From assembly GCA_022562835.1 (NCBI GenBank), contig JADFOM010000172.1, positions 1 to 5,820 of the forward strand: a DNA stretch of 5,820 nt. Direction: 5' to 3'. The notes under the pieces are model-generated. The model was given only the letters and a program-made list of their open reading frames with translations, had not been told where the DNA came from and did not search any database. The stretch is from Acidobacteriota bacterium. GTDB taxonomy: Bacteria; Actinomycetota; Acidimicrobiia; Acidimicrobiales; SHLQ01. Each line of letters begins with the position of its first letter. The first letter of the stretch is position 1. Of this stretch, positions 1 through 5,820 are shown piece after piece. Made by a program: the position numbers and the translations under genes.

Positions 1-2064
1 CATTCTGCGAGGGGACGTCCCCAGCCTGATCCTTCTCATCGCCATCGTCGGTCTCTTCACCGGAGGTATGGTGCCGACGGCCAACGCGCTGATCGACAGC
101 GCACGACGAATTGGCTCACCCCAAGCACCGAAGGTAAGGGTTCCCTGATGCAGCACACCGGTGCCGACCGTGCCGGAGGACAACCCCACATTGATTTGGA
201 GCGGATGACCCGACTCCGCTCCAAGGTCGCGCAACTGAGGGAGAAGCCTAGTAACAAACGTCATCGCCTCATCCGCACTGGACTGCGCTGTCGCTACGAA
301 GAGGTGGCTGTCGGCAGCCGATCGGATCCGGTCGATCTCAAATTCGCCGGCGAGTTCATCGGCCAGCTTGGCGATCATTGACCGCAACTCGGTGCTGTCC
401 TCATCGCCAGCACTGGCGTGTTCGTTCATTCTCATAGCCAAAGTCACCGAGATGGCCGTCGCGTGACCAACAACGTCTTCGTCGGTCACGCGGGCGTCTT
501 CCGCGCCGACGAGACGAGGCGGCAGCACCGTTAGCAGCAGCTCCCGCTTCTGTTCGTATTCAGCTTTGAGGGCACGCTCCTTGGTCTCGAGATCGCGCGA
601 CATCCGCTTCAAACGACGTGCAAGGTCACCGAACTCGTCACTGCGGTCATCGGGAACCTCGGGATCTCGATCCCCCTCGGTCACCGCAACCGCAGCATCT
701 AATATGGGTTGCACAGGTACGGTCAATCGTCGAGCCATGAAGATGCCGAGCATCGCACCACTCGGAAGAACCACGAGCAACACCAGGATCAGCCGTTCGA
801 GAAAGTCTTGCAACGGAGCCCGGGCCTCGCCGAGTCCAATGTCGGTCACCCCTATCCAATCGACGCCCGGAACATCGATCGGTCGCGCGACGCTGAGCCG
901 CCGCTCGCCTAAATAATTGCTGGACCGGCCCTCGAAGATGGTTCCTTGTAATGCTTCGTTGACCGCCTTCGTGTCGACGTCCTGAAACAGGATGGGGGAC
1001 CCGAACGTGTCGATCCGCTTGGCGAGTTCTGGGTCGTCGACCTGGTCGAGATAGGCCTGAGGGTCCTCGATCCAGGTTCGGCTTTCCGAGCGCAGCAACT
1101 TATCGGGGCCAACCACATACGTCTCGCCGGTTTCGCCCAGGCCGACGTCGGTCCATCGCTGCTGCGCGGTGGTGACTTCGTTCAGCGTCTCTACCGAAAG
1201 CGCCACCACGATTGCGCCGAGGACCTCGGTGTCGTCGCGTACTGCTGCGGCGACGAACAGTTTGGGGGATCCACCCGCCGGAAGGTATCGGTCGAAGTCT
1301 ACGAACACGGCGTCGCCAGCTCGTACTCGAGGTAATTGTTCGAGCACGGTATCCGCCAAAGCTGACCGTGAATACGCCTCGGTCGACAGGTCGGCGCCGA
1401 GATCGACGTTCTTTTGCACGCTATAGATGATCTGTTGCGTATCGGTTGAGACGAACATCAAGTCGTCGGCTTCGAGTAGTTCACCTCGCGACCGCAAGTA
1501 TGGATGGTGCCGAGCGTGTGCAGCGCTGTATTCCGAACCGTCTTGGGCGTCGTTGAGTGCGGCTCGGTTATCGGGAGCGAATGGATTTGCTGCCGTGTAG
1601 TGATATTGAACATAAAGTCCAGCGTCCGAAGCAGGGCGAGCCTCAGCAGGGGTGAAGCCATCAAAACCCGCGTCGACAAGCTTTTCGAGCAACTCGCCCT
1701 CGTACAGTTCGTCGACCTGCGCCAGTTGATCGGCGTTGAGAGCGTCCTCTATGCCGAGCTCGGCATAGCCGGATCCGATATCGCGGAACGCCGCAACAGC
1801 GCCTGCATCGCCGGCTTCTGAAGCGATGCGACCAAGAAGGTTTTCGAGGCCGGTCTCGATGGATTTTGCGCGTGCCCCTGCGATCGTCGCTAGTTTCGCT
1901 TCGGTCCCGCGGTCAAGAAAGGTCCGTGCGGCAGCGTAATTGAGAACCCCGGCTAGAGCGACCGAGACCATCGCCACCGCTGCGAGGGTGAATGCGAGCT
2001 GTCGCTTCAGTGCTCGGGGTCGTCGCCATCGCGTGTTCCCGCCGCCATGGCGCTCTTCGCTCAC
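1..2064 (-). CDS. Double-Cache-like sensor / HAMP / strongly degenerate cyclase receptor (paralogue B), 3' end outside window
   Basis: Starts at GTG 2064, which overlaps the channel stop (GTGA), and stays open for 688 codons to the left edge with no stop. It is a paralogue of the first gene in the operon: basic N-terminus, membrane helix about 23-46, outer sensor about 47-423 with YVQYHY (151-156), DGSEYS, HHP, IIYSVQK and GETGETYVVGPD, second helix about 424-443, HAMP about 444-493, signalling helix with ELLLTVLPPRL (508-518), and a cyclase-like domain from about 534. Catalytic positions are mostly gone: Thr541 at the first metal Asp, Arg581 at the purine-specifying Lys, Gly646 at the specifying Asp (FGAWG), Arg653 at the Asn and Ser657 at the transition-state Arg; only metal Asp585 remains. 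It probably acts as a pseudo-enzyme. After residue about 662 the translation loses cyclase character and uses AGA, AGG and ATA codons, so the gene may be disrupted near position 80-105 or end just outside the window. Confidence 0.85.
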   Translation of the reverse strand, partial: MSEERHGGGNTRWRRPRALKRQLAFTLAAVAMVSVALAGVLNYAAARTFLDRGTEAKLATIAGARAKSIETGLENLLGRIASEAGDAGAVAAFRDIGSGYAELGIEDALNADQLAQVDELYEGELLEKLVDAGFDGFTPAEARPASDAGLYVQYHYTAANPFAPDNRAALNDAQDGSEYSAAHARHHPYLRSRGELLEADDLMFVSTDTQQIIYSVQKNVDLGADLSTEAYSRSALADTVLEQLPRVRAGDAVFVDFDRYLPAGGSPKLFVAAAVRDDTEVLGAIVVALSVETLNEVTTAQQRWTDVGLGETGETYVVGPDKLLRSESRTWIEDPQAYLDQVDDPELAKRIDTFGSPILFQDVDTKAVNEALQGTIFEGRSSNYLGERRLSVARPIDVPGVDWIGVTDIGLGEARAPLQDFLERLILVLLVVLPSGAMLGIFMARRLTVPVQPILDAAVAVTEGDRDPEVPDDRSDEFGDLARRLKRMSRDLETKERALKAEYEQKRELLLTVLPPRLVGAEDARVTDEDVVGHATAISVTLAMRMNEHASAGDEDSTELRSMIAKLADELAGEFEIDRIRSAADSHLFVATAQSSADEAMTFVTRLLPQLRDLGAESGHPLQINVGLSSGTVGTGVLHQGTLTFGAWGEPIRRALSISALAVGTIPPVKRPTMAMRRIRLGTSPRRM
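2..148 (+). CDS. Possible 3' fragment of a multi-pass transporter (major-facilitator-like), partial and perhaps broken
   Basis: An open plus-strand frame enters from the left edge and ends at TGA 146-148. Its first 35 or so codons are rich in G/C at the third position and encode a clear membrane helix, VPSLILLIAIVGLFTGGM, followed by VPTANALI. A glycine pair, a proline and ANALI after a hydrophobic run recall helix 4 or 10 of major facilitator drug exporters. From about position 105 the frame becomes A/T-ending and polar (RRIGSPQAPKVRVP), unlike a transporter, and there it is antisense to well-conserved cyclase sequence. So either a transporter gene is cut here by a rearrangement, or this is a chance antisense frame. 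Only 49 codons are visible, so the family assignment is tentative. Confidence 0.35.
   Translation: MLRGDVPSLILLIAIVGLFTGGMVPTANALIDSARRIGSPQAPKVRVP
2061..2064 (-). promoter_or_regulatory. GTGA stop/start overlap between channel and receptor B genes
   Basis: On the minus strand GTGA holds the start of the second receptor (GTG, 2064-2062) and the channel stop (TGA, 2063-2061). A nearby ATG at 2048 is out of frame with the receptor and meets a TGA after 13 codons, so it is not the start. The overlap supports translational coupling along the whole operon. Confidence 0.8.
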
Positions 2065-3533
2065 AGCTCGGTCTCCGGCAGCGACGAACGGGTTGTGGCG
2101 AGACGTTCGATTCGTTTGACTCGCGTCTCGAGCACCTGGTTGAAGGCTGCCGAGACGTCGGTGTTGGAAGAGATGGTTACGGCGGCGGCCTCAGCGGAAA
2201 CCCGGAGAACTTCACAGTCGCTTACAGCGGATATGAAGACGTCGCCCGAAAACCCCGCTGGGAGGACCAGACCGAGCAGCTGTCCCGCGCTTAGTTCGTC
2301 AACGGTCACGACCCTGTCGGATTCGGCCAACACCAAGCGCGCTGTGCCTTCGACAAGCACGAGTAGGTCGCGGTCCTCTTGCCCGGCGTCGACGATCCGC
2401 TCGCCCGCCGCGAAACGTTCGGGTGTGGCGGCAGCAACGAGTAGGTCCAGGTCTGCGTCGGGCAGCGACGAGAACAAGGGTGATTTGAGCAAACGTCTAC
2501 GCAGTTCCGATGTAGTCGCGCGCGGATCCGCACCAGCGGTGGCTGCATCATGAAGGAAGAGATCCTGTGCCGGGCTTGGCAACGGAACGTTGTGACGGTG
2601 TGACTGGTACCAGACGAGCGCCCCGAAATCGCTCTCGACCTGAGGCGCAGTCTTGAAGTCTTCGATCCACATCTGGGCCTCGTAGCCCATCAGCGGATCA
2701 TCAACCATGATCACCTTTACAACCGGTGGCGGATCTAGCAGGACGCCTGGTGTGGCAAGAGCTGCATCCAGCAGCATGTCCTTGGCCAAAGTGGGCGGAT
2801 TAACGAATGCCACCGATACCTCAACGCTGACGCGATGGAGCGGATGTGGTGCCGAGTGGTTGGTCACGATCGTCCCCGCGAGTTCGCTATTTGGCACGAT
2901 CACGAGCGATCCGTCGCGGGTCTCGATGCGGGTGGTTCGCCAGTTGATGTCGGTGACACGACCGACGGTGTCGCCCGTGGTGATCCAGTCTCCGGTCTTG
3001 AACGGTTGATCACTCAACAACAGGATCCCCGCCGCGAGCCCCGACAAGGTGTCCTGCAACGCAAAGGAGATGATCAGCGAGGTGACCCCTAGGGCCGTTA
3101 GGGCGGCCGACAGGTCGACCTGCCACACGCCTGCAATGAGTATCCAGCCCGTTATTAGGATTAACGAAATACGGGGAAGAGCGAGCAGAAGCTGAGGTGT
3201 GCCACGGCCTTCACGTTTTCGGTCGGCGTCGCGGATTCCATCGATAAAGACACGCAGCACCGACATCGAAGCGATCCCGACTACGAGCACCACCCCGGTA
3301 GCGGCCGCTCGAACCGCGAGGTCATCGGAATCTAAGGAGAACATAGGAACGAGCAATGCCCAGAGCGCCATAAACGGCAAACCCCAGACGCGGAGCAACG
3401 TCACAGCCGGACGCATTCGCGACTCGCGTTGACGGAGTCGCTCGTCGAGTTCGGTGATCACCACAATCAACAAAGGAATGACGATGATCACGGCTATCGA
3501 CCAGGGCACACTTACCGACGAGGAGGAATTCAT
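2061..3533 (-). CDS. MscS-family channel with C-terminal cyclic-nucleotide-binding-like domain
   Basis: Membrane channel of 490 residues. Hydrophobic helices lie near residues 12-27, 46-66, 72-97 and 114-138, followed by the pore helix (about 141-174) with the MscS-like ALGVTSLIISFALQDTLSG stretch. The MscS beta domain follows: DQPFKTGDWI, then VGRVTDINWRTTRI and VIVPNSEL. An alpha/beta region runs to about 323 and a cyclic-nucleotide-binding fold covers about 349-478 (start LLKSPLFSSLP, core LLVLVEGTARLV, SDCEVLRV). This is the layout of bacterial cyclic-nucleotide-gated MscS channels. By eye, the phosphate-binding cassette (GQLLGLVLPAGFSGDVFISA) has Leu422 in place of the usual Glu and Gly430 in place of the Arg that holds the cyclic phosphate, so normal cAMP/cGMP binding is questionable. 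The ATG at 3533 was chosen over an in-frame TTG at 3569 because it forms an ATGA overlap with the upstream stop. The gene sits between two cyclase-like receptors, its likely partners. Confidence 0.93.
   Translation of the reverse strand: MNSSSSVSVPWSIAVIIVIPLLIVVITELDERLRQRESRMRPAVTLLRVWGLPFMALWALLVPMFSLDSDDLAVRAAATGVVLVVGIASMSVLRVFIDGIRDADRKREGRGTPQLLLALPRISLILITGWILIAGVWQVDLSAALTALGVTSLIISFALQDTLSGLAAGILLLSDQPFKTGDWITTGDTVGRVTDINWRTTRIETRDGSLVIVPNSELAGTIVTNHSAPHPLHRVSVEVSVAFVNPPTLAKDMLLDAALATPGVLLDPPPVVKVIMVDDPLMGYEAQMWIEDFKTAPQVESDFGALVWYQSHRHNVPLPSPAQDLFLHDAATAGADPRATTSELRRRLLKSPLFSSLPDADLDLLVAAATPERFAAGERIVDAGQEDRDLLVLVEGTARLVLAESDRVVTVDELSAGQLLGLVLPAGFSGDVFISAVSDCEVLRVSAEAAAVTISSNTDVSAAFNQVLETRVKRIERLATTRSSLPETEL
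3530..3533 (-). promoter_or_regulatory. ATGA stop/start overlap between receptor A and channel genes
   Basis: On the minus strand the bases ATGA hold the channel start (ATG, 3533-3531) and the receptor stop (TGA, 3532-3530). No strong Shine-Dalgarno sequence precedes it; GGTCGGG lies a little upstream. Such overlaps usually mean reinitiation by the same ribosome, so the two proteins are likely made in linked amounts. Confidence 0.85.
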
Positions 3534-5677
3534 TGTTCGGACCCGACCGCGGAGCCTTGCACGATCCAAGTCGGCTCACCGGCAGGGTCCGAAGGGCCAT
3601 CGGCGGTCAGGTAACCCGCTGGCAGTCGTCGCCGTACCTCATCTGAAATGCGAATCTCGCCGGATCTGCCGCCGCGGGCCAGCAGATGAGCGTTGTTGGC
3701 GGTGATGCCCCAGATGTCGTACAGCAGGCGGGATCCTCCAGCCATCCCAACGGTCACTGGACCGGTGTCGATTCCCGCTGCTAGATCGAGGGCAAAGCCG
3801 TGGGTGGCTCCCATCTCGACGATCGCTTCTCGTGCATCGAGAGCGAATCGCACGCAGCGCGGCGCATGATCTAGGTAGGGCTGACCCTGTCCGCATGCCG
3901 CGAAATATGCATCGCCCACCACCTTGATGCGTTCGACACCGTGCTCTGTCGCTATCTCGTCGAGCGCGGCGTGGAGCGTTTCGATCAACGAGCGCGAGGC
4001 TGTCTCGACTTCGGACCGAACTAGGTCGGACAGACCAGTGACCGTGAGTACAGAAACTGTGGCCTCGGCGACCAGGGTGTCGGCTTCATAACCGACAGCA
4101 TCGATGTGTTCGGCGAGGCTGTCGGGCAGGACCTCGCGTAACAGTAAGAGACGTTCCGCGCGCACCTCCGATATTGCGCGCTGCTGGCCGTTTAGATTGT
4201 CGGACATCTCCTCGAATCGCTCTGCGAGTTTCCGGAATTCGACCGGACTCCTTTTCGGCAGGTCGATTTCCAGGCTCTCGACGAAATTGTCATCGACGAG
4301 TTGGTCGCTGATAGCACGCACCGGCCGGAGCAGCCGACGCGCCCAGAATACGGCAGCAAAGGACACAGCAACGATGAACAATGCTGCGCCACCGACCAGA
4401 TTCTTCGTGAATGTGTCGAGGCGACGACGAGCGCCATCGGTTTGAATCTCCGAGACGATCCACCAATCGACGTCATCGAGATCTAGCTTGACCACAGAGC
4501 GAATCGCATCGTGGCCACCGATGTTGGAACCCGAGATCGTTGATTGGTCGCCGTCGCGGCTGGCGGCGAGCGATGTCTTGTCGGCGCTTACGGTGAGCGC
4601 TGTGGTCTCTGCGGCCACGATGGTAGCGACCTCTTCGACGCTAAGTGTTCCCGCGTTTTGTAGTGTCTCGAGATAGCCGTCCGGGTCCTCCACGAAGGAT
4701 CGATCGATGCTGCGCATGCGGTCGTCGCTGCCGAACATATAGGTCTGTGCGGTGTCGGGAATGCCGGCACCGTCCCAGTCCAAATCAGCGGTCAACAACG
4801 AGCCGAACCGTTCGATCGGATACTCGAAGACCATCACGCCATTGAGTTGGCCTTCAGCGATCACCGGCGCGGCGATAACCCCAACAGGAGCGAGCAAGGC
4901 GGGGTCATAGAAGCTCAGGTCGCTCATCCGCACACCGGCCTCGGGGTCGGCGAGGACCTCTTCGACAACGCTTGCTACGGCCGAGCCCGAAAACGGTCCA
5001 GTGCGCAAACTTGTGCCGAAATCGGGACGTTTGGCAACCGAATACACCACCGTGGCGTTTGTTGGTTCTACGAGCAGGAGGTCCGACAGTCCCTGCTGCT
5101 CGACTAAATCGCGATAGCTCGGGTGAAACGTCTGGTGCACCTTTGACCACTCGCTTCCGTCGAGTGGATCGTCGACACTCGCTGGATCGATGCCCTCGCG
5201 GGCAGCCAAGGCTGCGTAATGGAACTGCAGATAAAGTGATGCCGGGTCAGGAGAAATAAGGTCACGCCACCCGAGCTCCGGATTATCCTCGCCACCCAAT
5301 GGCTCGAGGTATTGCTCCCTAAGTGATTCAAGTACCTGCTCGGCCTCATCTTGGAGTTCATCGAGCGGGATCGAGCCCAGTTGGTCGTGAGCCGCTTTGA
5401 ACTCTGCAATTGCGTCGGTTGCCATTGGACTTGTAGCCGACGCCGTAGTCGCACGTAGCAGCCCTGTGACGCTGCCTTGGATCTCGAGTGCACTAGATGC
5501 CTGCATTGCCCTGAGTTGATCGTCGGTGATGTCCTCGCCGAGACGATTCCCCGTGTAGATCCCGACGAAGGTAGCGATCAAGAACGAGAACATGGCAAGG
5601 ACGATCACAGCAGCCGCCAACCGAGTTGCCACCGAAGTGCCGCCCGCGCGGGCGAGGAGACCCCGCCGATGTGTCAT
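3530..5677 (-). CDS. Double-Cache-like sensor / HAMP / degenerate class III nucleotide cyclase receptor (paralogue A)
   Basis: Probable membrane receptor of 715 residues from the ATG at 5677. Residues about 20-43 form the first membrane helix. About 44-426 form a large extracytoplasmic sensor with the family-like stretch YLQFHY (149-154) and then DGSEWS, HP and VVYSVAK, resembling Cache-type ligand domains. A second membrane helix spans 427-446, followed by HAMP (about 447-496), a signalling helix with LLLLREVLP, and a class III cyclase domain (about 537-691). In that domain the purine-specifying Lys585 (RIKVVGD), metal Asp589, Asp654 (YDIWG) and Asn661 are kept. The first metal Asp is replaced by Thr545 and the transition-state Arg by Leu665, so catalysis is doubtful. 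First gene of the operon; its TGA overlaps the ATG of the channel gene. In-frame GTGs at 5689 and 5779 are alternative starts. No start has a clear ribosome binding site; ATG 5677 was chosen because it leaves a short basic N-terminus before the helix, as in the paralogue. The domain order is certain; activity and ligand are unknown. Confidence 0.9.
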   Translation of the reverse strand: MTHRRGLLARAGGTSVATRLAAAVIVLAMFSFLIATFVGIYTGNRLGEDITDDQLRAMQASSALEIQGSVTGLLRATTASATSPMATDAIAEFKAAHDQLGSIPLDELQDEAEQVLESLREQYLEPLGGEDNPELGWRDLISPDPASLYLQFHYAALAAREGIDPASVDDPLDGSEWSKVHQTFHPSYRDLVEQQGLSDLLLVEPTNATVVYSVAKRPDFGTSLRTGPFSGSAVASVVEEVLADPEAGVRMSDLSFYDPALLAPVGVIAAPVIAEGQLNGVMVFEYPIERFGSLLTADLDWDGAGIPDTAQTYMFGSDDRMRSIDRSFVEDPDGYLETLQNAGTLSVEEVATIVAAETTALTVSADKTSLAASRDGDQSTISGSNIGGHDAIRSVVKLDLDDVDWWIVSEIQTDGARRRLDTFTKNLVGGAALFIVAVSFAAVFWARRLLRPVRAISDQLVDDNFVESLEIDLPKRSPVEFRKLAERFEEMSDNLNGQQRAISEVRAERLLLLREVLPDSLAEHIDAVGYEADTLVAEATVSVLTVTGLSDLVRSEVETASRSLIETLHAALDEIATEHGVERIKVVGDAYFAACGQGQPYLDHAPRCVRFALDAREAIVEMGATHGFALDLAAGIDTGPVTVGMAGGSRLLYDIWGITANNAHLLARGGRSGEIRISDEVRRRLPAGYLTADGPSDPAGEPTWIVQGSAVGSEQ

Positions 5678-5689
5678 GTCACTACTCAC

Positions 5690-5820
5690 GCCAGACGTAC
5701 CATAGGGTGCATTGCAATCCGCGTGCCTAATGGGCCCGCGGTTTCGTTTCCGCACAAGCTGCAGAGAGTCATTGAGCACGCAGCGAGGGTATGAACGCGA
5801 AAGTGGCGCCTCCCTGAGGG
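5690..5820. other. Upstream region of the operon, no convincing gene
   Basis: About 130 bases between the first gene and the right edge. It holds the candidate -10 element, the palindrome ATTGCAAT (5711-5718), GC-rich palindromes (GGGCCC and CCGCGG near 5732-5740) and CCCTGAGGG at the very edge. An in-frame extension of receptor A to GTG 5779 runs through part of it but lacks a ribosome binding site and would place an unusual arginine-rich, cysteine-containing leader before the membrane helix. A divergent gene could start beyond the edge, but none is supported here. Confidence 0.5.
5699..5704 (-). promoter_or_regulatory. Candidate -10 element (TATGGT) for the operon
   Basis: TATGGT fits the actinobacterial TANNNT pattern and ends 9 bases before the in-frame GTG at 5689. 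That spacing would put the transcript start at or next to the GTG, giving a leaderless mRNA, which would explain why no ribosome binding site is visible. No recognisable -35 element lies about 17 bases upstream, so the call rests on a short match only. Confidence 0.25.

Noticed and set aside
57..257. Minus-strand frame of 66 codons near the left end
   Set aside because: It lies in another frame within the cyclase-like domain of receptor B, whose own frame is continuous through this region.
1..2064. Receptor B as a frameshifted pseudogene because no complete reading frame is present
   Set aside because: Direct reading of the minus strand from GTG 2064 gives 688 uninterrupted codons; the gene only lacks a stop inside the window.
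2047..2553. Plus-strand frame of 168 codons, Ser/Thr/Arg-rich
   Set aside because: Fully antisense to the nucleotide-binding-like domain of the channel; its composition is the usual shadow of a G/C3-rich gene and it shows no recognisable domain.
3534..3569. TTG start for the channel gene giving a 502-residue protein
   Set aside because: It would overlap the upstream gene by 40 bases and add an arginine-rich leader; the ATG at 3533 forms a standard ATGA overlap.
5678..5779. GTG start at 5779 giving a 749-residue receptor
   Set aside because: No ribosome binding site, and the extra 34 residues look like upstream DNA; the paralogue has only a short basic leader before its first helix.
5477..5794. 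Plus-strand frame of 105 codons reaching the upstream region
   Set aside because: Mostly antisense to the N-terminus of receptor A, with Arg/His-rich sequence and no domain.
5772..5820. Possible divergent gene starting at TTG 5772 on the plus strand
   Set aside because: Only 16 codons are visible, the start is weak and no ribosome binding site is convincing.
5812..5820. CCCTGAGGG palindrome at the right edge as a terminator
   Set aside because: Too short, no T-run, and cut by the window edge.

Overview
The window reads as chromosomal DNA of a high-GC, probably actinobacterial organism. G or C dominates the third codon positions, GTG starts occur, and the first gene may be leaderless. The lineage is an inference: there is no rRNA or marker gene here. 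From memory, the closest known arrangement is the Mycobacterium tuberculosis pair Rv2434c/Rv2435c (MscS channel with a cyclic-nucleotide-binding domain next to a divergent cyclase).

Almost everything lies on the minus strand in one tight operon, transcribed right to left. (1) 5677..3530 encodes a two-pass membrane receptor with a large double-Cache-like outer domain, HAMP and a class III nucleotide cyclase domain. (2) 3533..2061 encodes an MscS-type channel fused to a C-terminal cyclic-nucleotide-binding domain. (3) 2064..1 (continuing past the left edge) encodes a second receptor, paralogous to the first. Both gene junctions are 4-base stop/start overlaps (ATGA, GTGA), so the three products are probably made by coupled translation and work together. 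Gene 3 is open to the edge of the window and has no stop codon inside it; its frame was obtained by reading the minus strand directly.

The striking point is that all three nucleotide-related domains look degenerate. Both cyclase domains have Thr where the first metal-binding Asp should be and lack the transition-state Arg; the second also lacks the base-specifying Asp and the conserved Asn. The channel's binding domain seems to have lost the Arg and Glu of its phosphate-binding cassette. Even a heterodimer of the two cyclase-like proteins could not rebuild a complete active site. A reasonable hypothesis is a sensory channel complex in which two pseudo-cyclase receptors gate a channel by direct contact or through a non-standard ligand, rather than by ordinary cAMP production.

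The right end (about 5690-5820) is a short upstream region with a weak candidate promoter element and no convincing gene. At the far left (about 1-105) the plus strand carries a hydrophobic, G/C3-rich reading frame resembling a major-facilitator transmembrane helix, exactly where the third gene stops looking like a cyclase. This may be a rearrangement or assembly junction. No RNA genes, CRISPR arrays, mobile elements or long repeats were seen.
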